Below are positions 23,190 through 34,978 of a stretch of 64,000 nucleotides of DNA, in pieces. The notes beneath the pieces are model-generated. The model saw only the letters and a program-made list of their open reading frames with translations, made no database searches and had not been told where the DNA came from. This DNA comes from Diphasiastrum complanatum (lineage: Eukaryota; Streptophyta; Lycopodiopsida; Lycopodiales; Lycopodiaceae): positions 43,065,007 through 43,129,006 of the forward strand of contig CM055107.1 in the NCBI GenBank assembly GCA_029204225.1. Direction: 5' to 3'. Within the stretch, counting starts at the first letter, position 1. Every line of letters begins with the position of its first letter. The position numbers and the translations under genes are program-made.

Positions 23190-24316
23190 GAGAGGCTAAA
23201 AGCTAGTGGCCTATTACATCCTTTAGATATTCCTACCGGAAAGTGGGAAAGTATATCTATGGATTTTGTGGTTGGGCTTCCATTTACAAGGAAGGGCCAT
23301 GATTCAGTTTGGGTAATTGTTGACAGACTTACGAAGTTTGCTCAATTTATCCCAACGAAAACTATTGTTAAAGCTTCAGAACTAGCTCAACTGTTTGTTG
23401 AGAAGCTTTTTTGACTATACGGGCTGCCTTGCGATATTATCAGTGACCGTGACCCAAAATTCACTTGTAATTTTTGGCAAGCAGTATTTGAAAAGTTGGA
23501 AACAACTTTAAGTATGAATTCTACAGATCATTCGGAATTAGACAGTCAAATGGAAAGGACCAATCAGACGATGGAGGATATGCTTCGAGCATATGTGGGC
23601 CATGGCATTCTGATTGGAAACAGTACCTTCCACTGGTGGAATTTGCATATAGTAGTGCAAAACATTCAGTTACCGGATTTAGCCCTTTCATGCTTATGTA
23701 TGGTTATCAACCTTGATCACCGATTAGTGTTGGCATGAAAAACCTTAGGCTGCAAGCTGTAGGTGATTTCCTTACGGATATGCAAGAAATGTTACAGCTG
23801 GCTAAAGATAGCATAAAAAGTGCCAAGGACAGGGCAAGGCACTATGCTGATCTATCTCAAGAGCACAAGGTATTCTTGGTCAACGACTGGGTGTTTTTGG
23901 GAGTTCCTAGCCACTCTAGGAGCTTGAAAACTATTAAGTGTGCAAAGTTGGCGCCTAGGTATTGCGGTCATTTTAAGGTTATCCAAGTGATAAAGAAGGT
24001 CACATACAAACTAGACCTTCCAGCTAACGTTGGATTTCATCTTGTTTTCTACGTTAGTAAGTTGAAACCCTCGTTGGGGGTTGGGGAGACCTTGGTCCTT
24101 GTGGAAGATCTAGTGGAACTTCTTCATGATGAGTCTGTGAGTAGACCACCTGAACCCAAGGTGATTGCTAGTAGTCGGCAGAGGACTCTACGGAGTAGAG
24201 TGCTTTGGGAATTTTTAGTCGGGTGGAGAGGCAAATCGGAAGAGGAGGATACCTGGGAAAAGGAGGCTTATTTCCAGAAGATCTTTCCAAATTTTTCTCT
24301 ACAAGAAAAAATTTAA
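23190..24316 (+). pseudogene. Ty3/gypsy chromovirus integrase with C-terminal chromodomain
   Basis: The integrase core shows D in SMDFVVGLP (about 23260), D in IISDRDPKF (about 23445) and E in QMERTNQ (about 23555). A TGA interrupts at 23412-23414 and a frame change lies near 23690. From 23735 a 193-codon frame covers the C-terminal part: KFLVNDWVFL-type and PRYCGHFKVI phrases, LPANVGFHLVFYVSKLK, then a chromodomain-like EFLVGWRGKSEEEDTWEKE near the end. Chromodomains of these elements read histone marks and steer integration to heterochromatin. No RT or gag precedes it, so it is 5'-truncated. Confidence 0.85.
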
Positions 24317-24320
24317 GTTT

Positions 24321-24944
24321 AGGGGGAAGGAATGTTACATACCTGTGTTGCCATTTAGTGTTGGGGGCTAAATGACAACTTACCCTTGGATAAGGATTAC
24401 CCTTAGGATTAAGGGTATGTGCCTTTGGATAAGGGCAGACAAGTGACTATATATGGTCGAAGGTATGAAGTCACGTGACCCTTGAATTAGGGGTACCCTT
24501 AGGATTAAGGCTAGGTGTCTTAGATTAAGGTACTAGTGTCCTTGGTTAAGGGCAGGAGGTGTCTATGCCTTGGATGGAGTATGGAGCCTAGAGAGGTGTT
24601 AGAAAGTCATTGAATGACTGTTTTTCTAAACCTTGGGCCTCAACCTTGAAACATATCACTTTAATGGTCTAGGACCAAAGTATACACACACAACTTGGGC
24701 ATTGGGACCTAGTAGGAGGGCGCACTTCCAGTGTGTCCAATGAGTTCCCAACTCCCACAAGAAAGGCATTCAAAGAGTCATAGGTTATGGAAGGAGTCTC
24801 TTGACCTTCCATAAGCCTATGGAGGTTCTTTAACTCCCCTAGGCTTCTCTCTCTTTCATTGGATGGGCATGGAACTCCATAGTGCACTAGAGAGGTCCAT
24901 GGGCCACCTACATGAGGGTAGTAGGGTGCCCATTGGGAGGAGTA
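24321..24944 (+). repeat. Polypurine tract and start of the chromovirus 3' LTR
   Basis: AGGGGGAAGGAA (24321-24332) follows the integrase stop, and the LTR then appears to start TGTTACATACC at 24333. The early LTR contains several imperfect CCCTTAGGATTAAGG / CCCTTGGATAAGG phrases (24385-24550). The 3' end of the LTR was not defined; the direct repeat starting at 24945 may be its continuation. Confidence 0.6.
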
Positions 24945-25335
24945 TAAGGGAAGCTCCCTAAGATCCTGCTTACAAGATAACACACAATGGAAAACACACT
25001 ATGGAGCAACCACCCAACCAAGTAGAAGCAACCAATCAACTCTAGAAGCTTCACCCCCAGGCCAAGGAATAAGAAGCATGAATGTAGAGTGAAACCATGG
25101 CAATGAATCCATGATCACAATGAGGAGTAGGACAAGTTTGGCCTCAAAAGCAACCTGGGCACATAGCCATACATAGCCCTAAGTTTCCTATACATAGATT
25201 CACGTAGAATAGAGTCCACCTATTCGTAGAATTGCTATTGATAACTCTACACATGCATACACTATCTCAAACCTTCTCTAAACTCCATTTAGTGTGTTCT
25301 GAGCCTCACAAGGATATTAGTTACTTTTGTGAAGA
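24945..25335. repeat. Direct repeat, copy 1
   Basis: It starts TAAGGGAAGCTCCCTAAGATCC and aligns along its length with 27617-27993 in the same orientation. It has an extra block of about 27 bases (near 25083-25109) that copy 2 lacks. It may be the 3' part of the chromovirus LTR. Confidence 0.85.
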
Positions 25336-27616
25336 ATTGAAAAAGATTATCTATGTTAGATATAGGGGTCTTATGTTTTTTACATCAAGCATCTAGGTGT
25401 AGGATGTTGATAGGAACAAATTTGGCAAAGATGGCAAATTATGCATTTCCACTTGTAATGCCACTATTGAGCCAAAATAGAGTAAGAGACTAAACTCGTG
25501 CCAATTAGAGTGTAGACAAGTGTAATACTTTTGTTTGATGAATTCTAAGAGGTCCAATAGGATTTAGAGGTGGAACCATGTGAGGTCCAATAGGAATTTG
25601 AGGTGTGCTTGAATATAGTCCAATAGAACTAAGAGGTGCATGGATCAATGGTCCAATAGGATTAAGAGGTGACAAAGTGTGGTCCAATCATAGTTAAGCA
25701 TAGTGGTTGCTCGTGGATCTACTAGTGGACTCCTCATTTTGAAGCTAATTGATTTGGTGATTATGTGGATTTTGAGTGTTATTGGATTTCTAGCTTTCTC
25801 TCTCTACCCGAGAGCTCATGATGGTTTTTCTCTCTCTACCCAAGGAGAGCAGCTTGTTTTTACTTAGAATTTTTTTTGAATACTTCCCAACACCGGAGAA
25901 TCTTTGAATGATTGGCATGTCTACCAAATGGATACCCAAATCCACATCTGAATATGTGACTTAGATAGAAGAATTAACACGGTTCAATATTACATCCTGA
26001 TCCTTTATGGTTAATGATAAGCTTCAAAACCCTATTGATGCATCAAATCTAGGGACTAGCTTCTGTCAACTAACAGATCCAATGTAATCCACATATCATA
26101 TTCCACTTCTAACCTCACAATTGACATCCAAAACTGTGGATAACTCAATGGTTACAAAGATATCAGTTACGAATTCAACTGAATGAATTCTAATCAAAAA
26201 ATTAATAAACAGTATTAAGCAATTATTTAAGGGGATTACCAAAATCCTAACTGCAAAATACTTTTCTCGATCACTTACTACCTCTAATGTCCACTCTTCT
26301 TCCCTCCTTAGAATTTCAGTTCTCTGAAAGTCTATTTCAGCTAAGGTACCAAGAAGACGTAATGACATTAGTAAATGTTTAAAAAAACTAATTATTGTAG
26401 GAAGAGGTCTAAAACAATTTCATTTTTGTCCTATACCTTGGCTGAATATTTGATATATCAAAAATCATTTACTAGTATATAAAATAGTACTAGTCTGATC
26501 TTTTGAGTATAAATCACCATAGGATTTTACTCGAAATGAAATCAGTTATGTAATTTCTATTATAACAATTTTTTATTAAAATTGGACTGTTTTTTCTTTT
26601 TTATTGACTGGTTTGGCATTACTCCGTTAATATTGACAAAACCTATCCAAACATGAAATTACATGAATGGAAATCCCACCAATAGAATTTTAGTAATTCT
26701 TGAACTGTATCCTGTCAATTTACTGACTAGATAAAGAATACTATTGCCACTCATTCAACCTGGTCATTTCATATTGTTTGACAATTTTAATCAAATTTAA
26801 CGAGTATCTTGCACAAACGTTCACTTGGCTGATTTCTATCGATCAACATCGATTAGAAAACTATCAGACAAATAACTGATTTCCAATTTTTACCAAATTG
26901 AAATTCAACAAAAAAGAAAAAAAATTCAAATCTTGACTTTCAATCTGAGAGTTCCCAACTCCAAAGTTAAAAAATTACAGCACAATAAAAACTGTCGGCA
27001 TTTCATTGCGGTTCCTTCTGTCAATTTTAATTTATCTATCACCAAGAAATAATTTAGACTTAGTGAAAACACTATGATCAATTCTGACTAATAAACTCAA
27101 TTTAATCAATTCACTAATCTAAACTGATTCCATAGATAACAAAAAAAATGACCGAAATTTTGATTTTTTTGGAAAACTCTGATCTTGCTGGATTTTGGTT
27201 CTTACTATCTATTTTGTGCCAAAAAGCATGAAAAACCAAGCAATTTTGACCAAAACATAGTCTAGAATCATAAATCATTGGAGAGAACCGGCATGCATCA
27301 TTAATTTCATCATTAATGAACCCTAAAACAAAAGTATACTTGCTGGAAAATTCCGATCTACCAAAGATTTGATCTACACAAGAAAAAGCTCCAAAAAAGC
27401 ATCACAAATTGGCCTTCAAGGACAATTCCCCATAAAACCACAAAGAATCCCAAGAGTAATGGATCTTAGCAACATGCAAATTGAAACTGGGATAGTACAC
27501 CCACTTGCACACCTTGCTCCTTGGACAAGAATTCCAATGATCCAATCCAAAATATCGACGAAAGGTAGCCCTTCTCCATGTTCTCCAATCTTTGTAAGCC
27601 TTGCTCTAATAACACT
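25336..27616. other. AT-rich, gene-less segment between the direct repeats
   Basis: No coding motif. TCTCTCTACCCGAGAGC and a following GAGCAGC(C/T)TGTTTTT block at 25796-25870 match part of the copia C 5' LTR (about 29150-29180), so a scrap of that LTR family lies here. Three GGTCCAATAGGA-type phrases recur at 25550-25640. The segment may be a large insertion or LTR that split an ancestral repeat, but I could not define its ends. Confidence 0.45.
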
Positions 27617-27993
27617 ATAAGGGAAGCTTCCTAAGATCCTGCTTACAAGATAACACACAATGCAAAACACACTATGGAGCAACCACCCAAAGAAGCAACC
27701 AATCAACTCTAGAAGCTTCACCCCCAAGCCAAGGAATAAGAAGCATGAATGTGATCACAATGAGGAGTAGGGCGAGTTTGGCCTCAATATATAGAGCCAA
27801 AAGCAACCTCGGCACATAGCCATGCATAGCCCTAAGTTCCCTATACATAGATTCACCTAGAATAGAGTCCTAAGCATGGACCACCTATTCATAGAATTGC
27901 TATTGATAACTCTACACATGCATACACTGTCTCAAACCTTGTCTAAACTCCATTTAGTGTGTTCTGGGCCTCACAAGGATACTACTTACTTTT
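27617..27993. repeat. Direct repeat, copy 2
   Basis: Direct-orientation copy of 24945-25335. It lacks the 27-base block of copy 1 but has small extra blocks of its own (TATATAGAGCC near 27790, CTAAGCATGGA near 27871). Confidence 0.85.
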
Positions 27994-28651
27994 GGGTCAC
28001 ATCCAGTATGACGTGGTATAACTAACAGCTTGATGTACTAGAGTACCGTGTATCCAAGACTAGGAGTATACTGAATCCTACTTACTGGCCATGGACATAA
28101 CAAGGAGAGATCTCTCTTGCTTGCTTTGCTTATGCTCTAGTGTTGCTACTAGTGTGTAGAGTACTTTCTTGTGTGTAGTATGCTTAGGATTTGGATCTTG
28201 CTTATGGTATGGGACATAAGTAGGGTTTTGATCTTGAGTATGCTATAGTCTATTGTGGTATGCTTGTGATTTGTTTATGGTTAGCAAGGGGGTGCTAGAT
28301 AGGTCTTGCTTGGAGCTTGGATCTACCTATGGTTGGATGGTGAATACTTGAGGCCAGCTTGTTATCTATCTTTGTATTTAAGTGTAGGGACACAGGTGGA
28401 GGAGAGATACTTGGAGGCCTGTAGATCCTTACTTGCAGGTGGAGGGATCCTAGCTTGGAGTTGGAGATGTCTTGGAGCTTGCAGGTTGCTTGGAGGATAT
28501 TTGGAGGCTCTACCTTGGATTGGAGGACTTCCTCATCTCTACTTGTAATACGTGTGGTTTGTATATAACCTGAAAGTCGTCAAAAGATGCCATACCTAGA
28601 TGATCGTAGATGTGGTTTCTTGAGGATGTCATGTTGTTTTCACGAATAGTT
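27994..28651. other. Non-coding spacer before copia C
   Basis: GT/TG-rich DNA with phrases such as CTTGGAGG and GGAGGTGG that recur imperfectly at 28390-28530. An 80-codon frame there is repeat-derived. No gene was recognised. Confidence 0.4.
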
Positions 28652-29383
28652 TGTAAAGATTACTAAAATATTATCTTCCTATCTTGAGTTTGGGGCCATG
28701 TCCATGGTTATTTCCACTAAATTTCATGTTGTACATAAAAGGTATGTGAATTGAGCACATAACCTTCTAGTATAGGTCGAATTTGAGTTAGATAGATTCA
28801 ATTTTGATGACATGCAGAAGTTTAGATAGCATGCAATGTCATACTATATGCATGCAAGTCACATGCAATCAGTGCATGCAACATGCAAAGTGGTTTCTGT
28901 GATCTACACATGTCTAGGTAGTTTTATGAGTTGACATGCAGTACATGCAACATCCATGCATGCAGTTACACATGTGGATCTCTGGTAGGTGAATTAGTTC
29001 AGTTAAGTGGACTTTCCATGCAACTCCACTGTATGAATTCGAGTCTCTCTCATGTAGGGAAAGCTTGGCATGTTTTGCCATATTGTGAATAATGAGATTT
29101 TGGTGTTTTGGACTCATTCTCTCTCTATCCGAGTTTTCCATCATTGATTTTCTCTCTCTACCCGAGAGCAGCCTGTTTTTCCCATACTGAGCACTTAGAA
29201 TTATTTCTGACATTCAATTCTCATAGTAAGAAGTTAGATTTTTTCATCTGATGTGTGCCATTGTGCTCTTGTCATAGATTTTTCAAGTATATTGTTCTCT
29301 GATCAATCTTGTGCAATCACAACACCTTAGTAAGATCTTGTAGGGTGTGCCGTGAAGTTCACACATGCTAAAAATACTTCACA
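28652..29383 (+). repeat. Copia C 5' LTR (732 bp)
   Basis: It begins TGTAAAGATTA and ends CTTCACA, directly before the primer site. The 3' LTR start, TGTGAAG, is the exact inverse of CTTCACA, giving 7-bp terminal inverted repeats typical of LTRs. The first ~200 bases align with 32568-32776. It contains many CATGCA/TGCATG repeats (28815-28980), possible binding sites for RY-motif factors, plus TCTCTCT and CCCGAGAG boxes. Confidence 0.85.
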
Positions 29384-29395
29384 TGGTATCAAAGC
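29384..29395 (+). other. Copia C primer-binding site
   Basis: TGGTATCAAAGC lies directly after the LTR end. It differs by one base (A for G) from the usual TGGTATCAGAGC complement of initiator tRNA-Met. Confidence 0.8.
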
Positions 29396-30156
29396 TTCAT
29401 GCTTAGAAGAGGTGAGGGTGTATACATTAGATCTTCAGTGCTTTTGCTTGTAGGAACTCGGATTTGGGAGAGGGATTCAAACGCGTTGAGAGACAAGCTA
29501 TCTGTGGATCATAAGTGGATCAAAACAAGCCTGATCTACTCCAGCAGAGCCCTGTACAGACAGAGAGCTCACACGTGTGAAATCAGCCCTCATTAAATGA
29601 GTGTTACTTCTCTAGATTTGATCCAAATTTGATGTTCTATGGCTTGTTGAATAGGTATTGACGAGTAGAATGTGTTGCTCATGTTTCTAAATCAATTTGA
29701 TTCCTTTTAAGAAGAGTTTTAGGCAATCAGAGAGTTTGAGAGAGTACTCAACTCGTGGGATATGCCAAACTGAGCACACATTAGTTCTTTTCACCATTTT
29801 CATCAATTTTCACTGTCAATCAAGTAGAATTGGATGGAAGTGAGTGTTCTGAGGTCTTAGACTTTTCATTTCACACAAATTACTGTGTTTGAGTTGAAAA
29901 TAAGTTCCTAGAGAGTCTATCAGTACTTTGAAACTCGTGGGAGGGATAGACTTCTTACTTGCATGTGCTTCTTTTTTGTGACTGAATCAAGATCCAAATT
30001 CAAGATAGATTGATTTTCTGTGTTGAGAATTTGTTCTCACATCTGTTGCTAGATTTCATAGGTTGGATCAACATCTGTGTTAGATCCTAGATTGAGATAG
30101 TAAGCAACATCCTGTCAACTCCATTTTTATCATTACTAGAATTTCTCATTGAGAAG

Positions 30157-30934
30157 ATGTCTTCATCTGGTTCACATTTCTTGGAGCACAGTGAGAGATT
30201 AACATCTTCCAATTATGCAATGTGGAAGATCGGAATGGAATCATTACTGATTCTACGAGATGTAGGATATTATGAGTGGAGTTGAAGAAGAACCTGCTGC
30301 ACCTAATGAACTTGTAGCATTTCACAAAAGAACCAGAATTGCCCTTCATTTCATAAAAATGAATGTAACCAATAAAGTGTGAAGAGAGATCAGTACATGC
30401 ACCACTGCCAAGGAAGCTTGGGATACTCTAAAAACAATCTATGAAATCAAAAATACTTCTAGATTGCTTACACTTAGAAACCAAATATCTCTAAGTTATC
30501 AGAGAGTGGATGAGAGTGCTTCATCATATGTCATGAGAGTTAAGGATCTTCATCAGGAGTTAGCTCGTAATGGTGATGCTCTTAAGAACACTCAACTTGT
30601 TCAAGTAGTCCTAAATGGACTTAGAGATGAGTATGACAATATTGTGCAGACTTATGCTGTCATGGAGGATCTTCCATCCTTGGAGACATTGCAAGGTGTT
30701 CTCATTGCTGAAGAAAACAGACAAGAAAACAAGATGCTGAGGATCAACAGACTTTCATTGAAATATGGTGGAGATGACAAAACACTCTTCATCAGAGACA
30801 AGTCAAGAGGCAAGGACAAAGGACAACAACACTTCAAGAAGGACAAAGCCAAAGAAGGTAGTGAGGATCAGTCCTCACAAGCTACAACATCCAGTGGCAA
30901 GAAGAAACTGTCAAAGATCAAGTGTTTTTTCTGA
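30157..30934 (+). pseudogene. Copia C gag
   Basis: The start is ATG at 30157, with SSNYAMWKIGMESLL as in copia Gag N-termini. Around 30270 the frame shifts, a TGA lies near 30380, and from 30464 a 156-codon frame carries the rest (ELARNGDALKNTQLVQVVL, then a Lys-rich linker). The zinc knuckle opens as KCFF and meets TGA exactly where its second Cys should be. It is a close relative of copia G gag, which shares the MESLL, VEEEP and NTSR landmarks. Confidence 0.85.
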
Positions 30935-31724
30935 GGCTCACATATGATGAAGAAGGAAGGCAAGTGGAAGGTGAAATTTCCTATCATGCTCTTTTCATAT
31001 TAGATGAAGAGCCTAAAGATTTCCAAGAAGCTCCTCAATCCAAGATGTGGATTGAAGTTATGACCCAAGAGTTTGAAGCCTTGATGTCAAATAACACTTG
31101 GGAGCTTGTGGAGCCACCAAACAACATGCATGTGATTGGATGTAAGTGGGTTTTCAGATTCAAGTATAATCATGATGGATCAATCAATAAGTATAAAACA
31201 AGACTTTGTGCCAAAGGCTACTCACAGATCAAAGGTCTTGACTATGAAGACACCTTTGCACCAATTGCAAAGATGGTAACAATCCAAATACTTATATCTC
31301 TTGCATGTTTTCACAATTGGAGTATGTTCCAGCTTAATGTTTCTAATGCATTTCTCAATAGTTACCTTCTGGAGGAGATTTACATGGAGCAACCTCCAGG
31401 TTTTGTGAAAGAAGGTGATGAATCAAAAGTTTTCTTTTGTTCAAAAGTCTCTATGGACTGAAACAGGCACCAAGGTCTTGGTATGCAAGGCTCAACTCCT
31501 ATCTCGTATCACTCGGATTTTGTCTAAGTGACTCTGACCCTTCTCTGTGTTATACGTTTGTAGATAACTTTGTAATTATACTTCTCATCTATGTAGATGA
31601 TATCATTCTTTGTGGAAATAATGAGAAGTTAGTTGAAAAAACTAAGCATGCACTTGGTACTGAGTTTAAGATGCAAGACTTAGGAGTTCTTCACTATATT
31701 CTAGGCCTTGAAATAGATTTTTGA
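30935..31724 (+). pseudogene. Copia C reverse transcriptase joined directly to gag
   Basis: Within about 50 bases of the broken zinc knuckle the sequence is already in the RT N-terminus (WIEVMTQEFEALMSNNTWELV), so protease and all of integrase are deleted. RT motifs are CKWVFRFKYNHDGS, FQLNVSNAFLNS and IYVDDIILCG. The first catalytic Asp, normally Q-x-D-V, reads QLNV, i.e. Asp to Asn; the YVDD box is intact. A frameshift lies near 31437. The element was non-autonomous after the deletion and its RT is dead. Confidence 0.88.
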
Positions 31725-32500
31725 AAAGGTCATGCATTTAAAAGCCAAAGTAGATATGCACTTTCCATGCTCAGGAAATTCCAAAAGGAAAACTGTAAAG
31801 GCATAGATACACCTATGGAGCACACTGTAAAAGTTCCTATAAAAGATGATGAAAAATCCTTTGAGGACATCACTTTTTATAGGAGTCTTATTGGCTCACT
31901 TATTTGGTTAATAGTGACTAGGCCTGATCTAAGCTTTTGTGTTCATAAGCTAAGTCAACACATGTAGGATCCAAATTATATCATTGGAAGTTGGCTAAAA
32001 GAGTCTTGAGGTATATATCTTCTACCTTGGATTATGGATTATTCTACAAAGGAGGAGATCTAACTTTGATTGCTTTTTCAGATTCAGATTTTGCAGGAGA
32101 CAGGTTGGATAGAAAATCCACAAGTGCTTACACTACATTTCTTGGAGGGAACTTGGTTTCCTAGCTATCAAAGAAGCAGACAACTGTTTCCTTATCATCT
32201 TGTGAAACTGAATACATATCTCTTACAACCACAACAAAGCAGGTTTTATGGATCAATAGGCTACTTTTGGAGCTAAAGTGTTATGCAGATGCAGATCTTC
32301 CAATTATCAAGAATGATAACATTTCTGCTCAGGCTCTTGCAAATGATCCAGTCTTTCATGCAAGGAGCAAGCATATTGAACCGGCTCATCATTTTGTAAG
32401 ACAAAAAGTCTTGGGAGAGAGATCTCACTGGAACATGTTGCATCTTCATATTGTGTTGCAGATCTTCTCACCAAGCCTCTACTCAAGAATGTATTTATGA
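31725..32500 (+). pseudogene. Copia C RT connection and RNase H
   Basis: Pieces in shifting frames read CKGIDTPMEHTVK, IGSLIWLIVTRPDLSF, then SDSDFAGDRLDRKSTSAY near 32085-32135, and DPVFHARSKHIE near 32350. These follow the order of copia RNase H. Stops include TAG near 31965. The frame ends about 70 bases before the polypurine tract (AAGGAGGAG, 32559-32567). Confidence 0.8.
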
Positions 32501-32567
32501 AGATGAGGTCAAACCTTGGCCTAATTTCGAAGTCTATGTTGATAGGAACATAAATTTTAAGGAGGAG

Positions 32568-32776
32568 TGTGAAGATTATTAAAATATTATCTTCCTATCT
32601 CGAGTTTGGGGCCTTGTCCATGGTGATTTCCACTAAATTTCATGTCGTACATAAAAGGAGTGTGAATTGAGCACATATCCTTCTAGTGTTAGATAGGTTC
32701 AATTTTGATGACATGTAGTAGTTTAGATAACATGCAAAGCCATACTGTATGCATGCAAGCCACATGCAATCAGTAA
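32568..32776 (+). repeat. Copia C 3' LTR, truncated
   Basis: It begins TGTGAAGATTA after the polypurine tract and aligns with 28652-28872. It ends after CACATGCAATCAGTA, where minus-strand gypsy D protease sequence takes over. About 520 bases of the LTR are missing. Confidence 0.85.
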
Positions 32777-33441
32777 GATATGAGTTGTGTCATTATTATG
32801 TTTACGATGGAACAAGAATCAATTGGCACTTTTTTGATCAGCCATCCCGCAATGGTAACATCAATTTCAGGTGCACCGAGATCACATAAATTAATAGACA
32901 AAACACCAGCATCTGGCAAAGAAACTTTTTTCTTCTTTTTAAGTGCAGAAAGACCTTTCAATTGCTTTCTATAATAAGTGTTATCTACCAATAGCTGCTC
33001 AAAAGTGATGTTCGGACGAAGAGATCCAATATTAGTTACGATGTCATAGTCCTTCGTCTTCGATTTCGAGATTAGCTTGTCAATAACAGCATTAGACAAT
33101 TTAGTCTTCGTGATTTCTTCATCACCTTCCTCAAATGTGACCACCTTCTCTGCAGCAGCTGACTGAAGTTCAGTGTTGATAATTTCCTTTGCTTCCGCTG
33201 AGATATCTTTTGCAAATAACTTTGTAGCATCACGGTCATAGTCGAGGTCATCTTTAAGATCTTCTTTAGTCGTAGACTTGTCCGTTGACTTGCTAAAAGA
33301 TTTCTTCTTCGAAGATTTTTTGCGCTTAGTCGAAGATTTCTGTTCAGGTTTCGAGGAGCCTATAATCTTCTCCACGTCACTTGGCCATGGCTGGTCATCT
33401 GTCTTTGCCAATTTTCCTTCAATAACGTGAATTCTCTGCAC
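32770..33441 (-). pseudogene. Gypsy D: Lys/Ser-rich linker and retropepsin-like domain
   Basis: A 223-codon minus-strand frame. Its first half is Lys/Ser/Asp-rich. The C-terminal part carries the lead typical of a retropepsin-like region (IDVTIAGWLIKKVPIDSCS), where the active site D-S/T/G-G reads DSC. The frame ends at the junction with copia C at about 32776, so the rest of pol is absent. The gypsy assignment follows from the adjacent gag and the primer-site type. Confidence 0.7.
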
Positions 33442-33448
33442 AACAACA

Positions 33449-34765
33449 TCAGTCGAAGCTTTTGCTTTCGAGTCTGCAGTAGCTGGTGTTGCTACACATA
33501 CTGATATTTGGGTCGAGGCTTCTACAACTGAGGGAAGTCATGATACTTGTGGCCAGGCTCTCTGCAATTCGAGCATAATGGTACATAACCAATCGACTTT
33601 CGTGGTTGAGGACAGTCATGAGAAAAATGTCCCGGCTCTCCACAATTGTAGCAGTTGTCCGACACTAGTTTAGTCACGGTTTGAGACTTCGTTGGTCCAA
33701 CAAATTCAGGAGGATTATGTCTTCTTGATGCGAACTTGGATCTGTCTTGCTGGGCTGATGATGCAGTACCCTGTACATAGTTAGTAGTCGCATCATTCTA
33801 AAAAATAAGAAGTACCTCCTGGGCAAGATCTTCAATATATTTGACATTCATAGTGGTGCAGTCCTCCTTAGTGTGTCCAGAAGTTCCACATTTCGTACAC
33901 CACATTCCTGAGTTGGAAGAAGACTCTTTTGGTCTTTTGTCTGCAACTTTAGAGATCTGAACTTTCAAATCATTAAACTTTTTATTAAGGTCAGCCATAC
34001 TACTCTTCCAAAGCTTTTCAACTTTAGAAGTTGATGACTTATCCTCGACAACTTTCGTGTCGTGTTTTCGTTTAGTTCGTCGTTTATTTTTTCTTTCTCC
34101 TTTATCAGCTTCTGATTCTGATGAATCGCTGCTTTCAGATTCCGAGCTTGAAGAACTGGTACTTGAGTCAGAATCTGAATCATCATCGCTATTACTGGAA
34201 TCAGTTTTAGACTTACGAGATCTTTTAATTGACCGTCGCTTTCGTGCTAGTTTTGAGGTCTCAAAATTTTTGGCACCTGCTATTACTACTGCTAAGGAGG
34301 TCATGTCCCCTTGTCTGCAATACCGATCAATCTTTGGTGGTAAACCAGCAAAAACCATTCGATCTACATATCAACGGGATATACACCGGTTAGTTTTCCT
34401 ATAAGATTTTTAATCTTTTGTGTATATTTGCGAAGGGATTCTTTACTCTTCTTTTGAACATTGTTCAGACGTCTGAGAATTCTAGATTTGTAACCGATTT
34501 CTCTGAAATGGTTCAGAAATGCATCTTTCAGCAGGTACCAGGTTCCTACACGACCTGGTTCAACTTGACTGTACCATATGCGTGCCTGTTTTCTTAGCAG
34601 ACCAAGGAAGATTCGTAGTTTATCTACATCAGTTCCTTCGTTATTTGCATTAGCGATTGACTCGAATTGCGAGACATAGCTATATGCATCATCGGAATAA
34701 GTTCCTTTAAAATAATTGTACTTAATTTTTGAGATAGAAGTGAAACGTGCAGCAGGACCCTCCAT
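33449..34765 (-). pseudogene. Gypsy D: gag with CCHC knuckle
   Basis: Capsid-type sequence (34765-34364: YVSQFESIANANN, KLRIFLGLLRKQARIWYS) matches Retrotrans_gag. Overlapping in the next frame is a 186-codon segment with an Arg/Lys patch, a long Ser/Asp/Glu-rich stretch (about 34100-34210), and CTKCGTSGHTKEDC, a canonical knuckle, near 33870-33900. A further frame at 33449-33643 holds a degraded continuation toward protease. Frameshifts near 34360 and 33790. Confidence 0.8.
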
Positions 34766-34956
34766 ACCAAAGCTAATTAGGAGTTCAAGTAACTGGGTAG
34801 TGATTTCGTCTAGATTTCTTCAACTAGTACTCTCACTTTGTCTTCGTAAAAATTCCTCTCTAAGCTTACGATATCGTTCTAATCGGGATTCTCTATCTGA
34901 CATACACTAGAGATGGAGATGGATGTGCCAGATTTCTTATAACTATCCTAAACTAT

Positions 34957-34976
34957 CCCCGGCAATGGCACCAAAA
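34957..34976 (-). other. Gypsy D primer-site region (Tat/Athila type)
   Basis: On the minus strand this reads TTTTGGTGCCATTGCCGGGG, resembling the TTTGGCGCCGTTGCCGGGGA signature just inside the 5' LTR of Tat/Athila-type Ty3/gypsy elements. It sits about 190 bases upstream of the gag frame. Confidence 0.7.
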
Positions 34977-34978
34977 GT

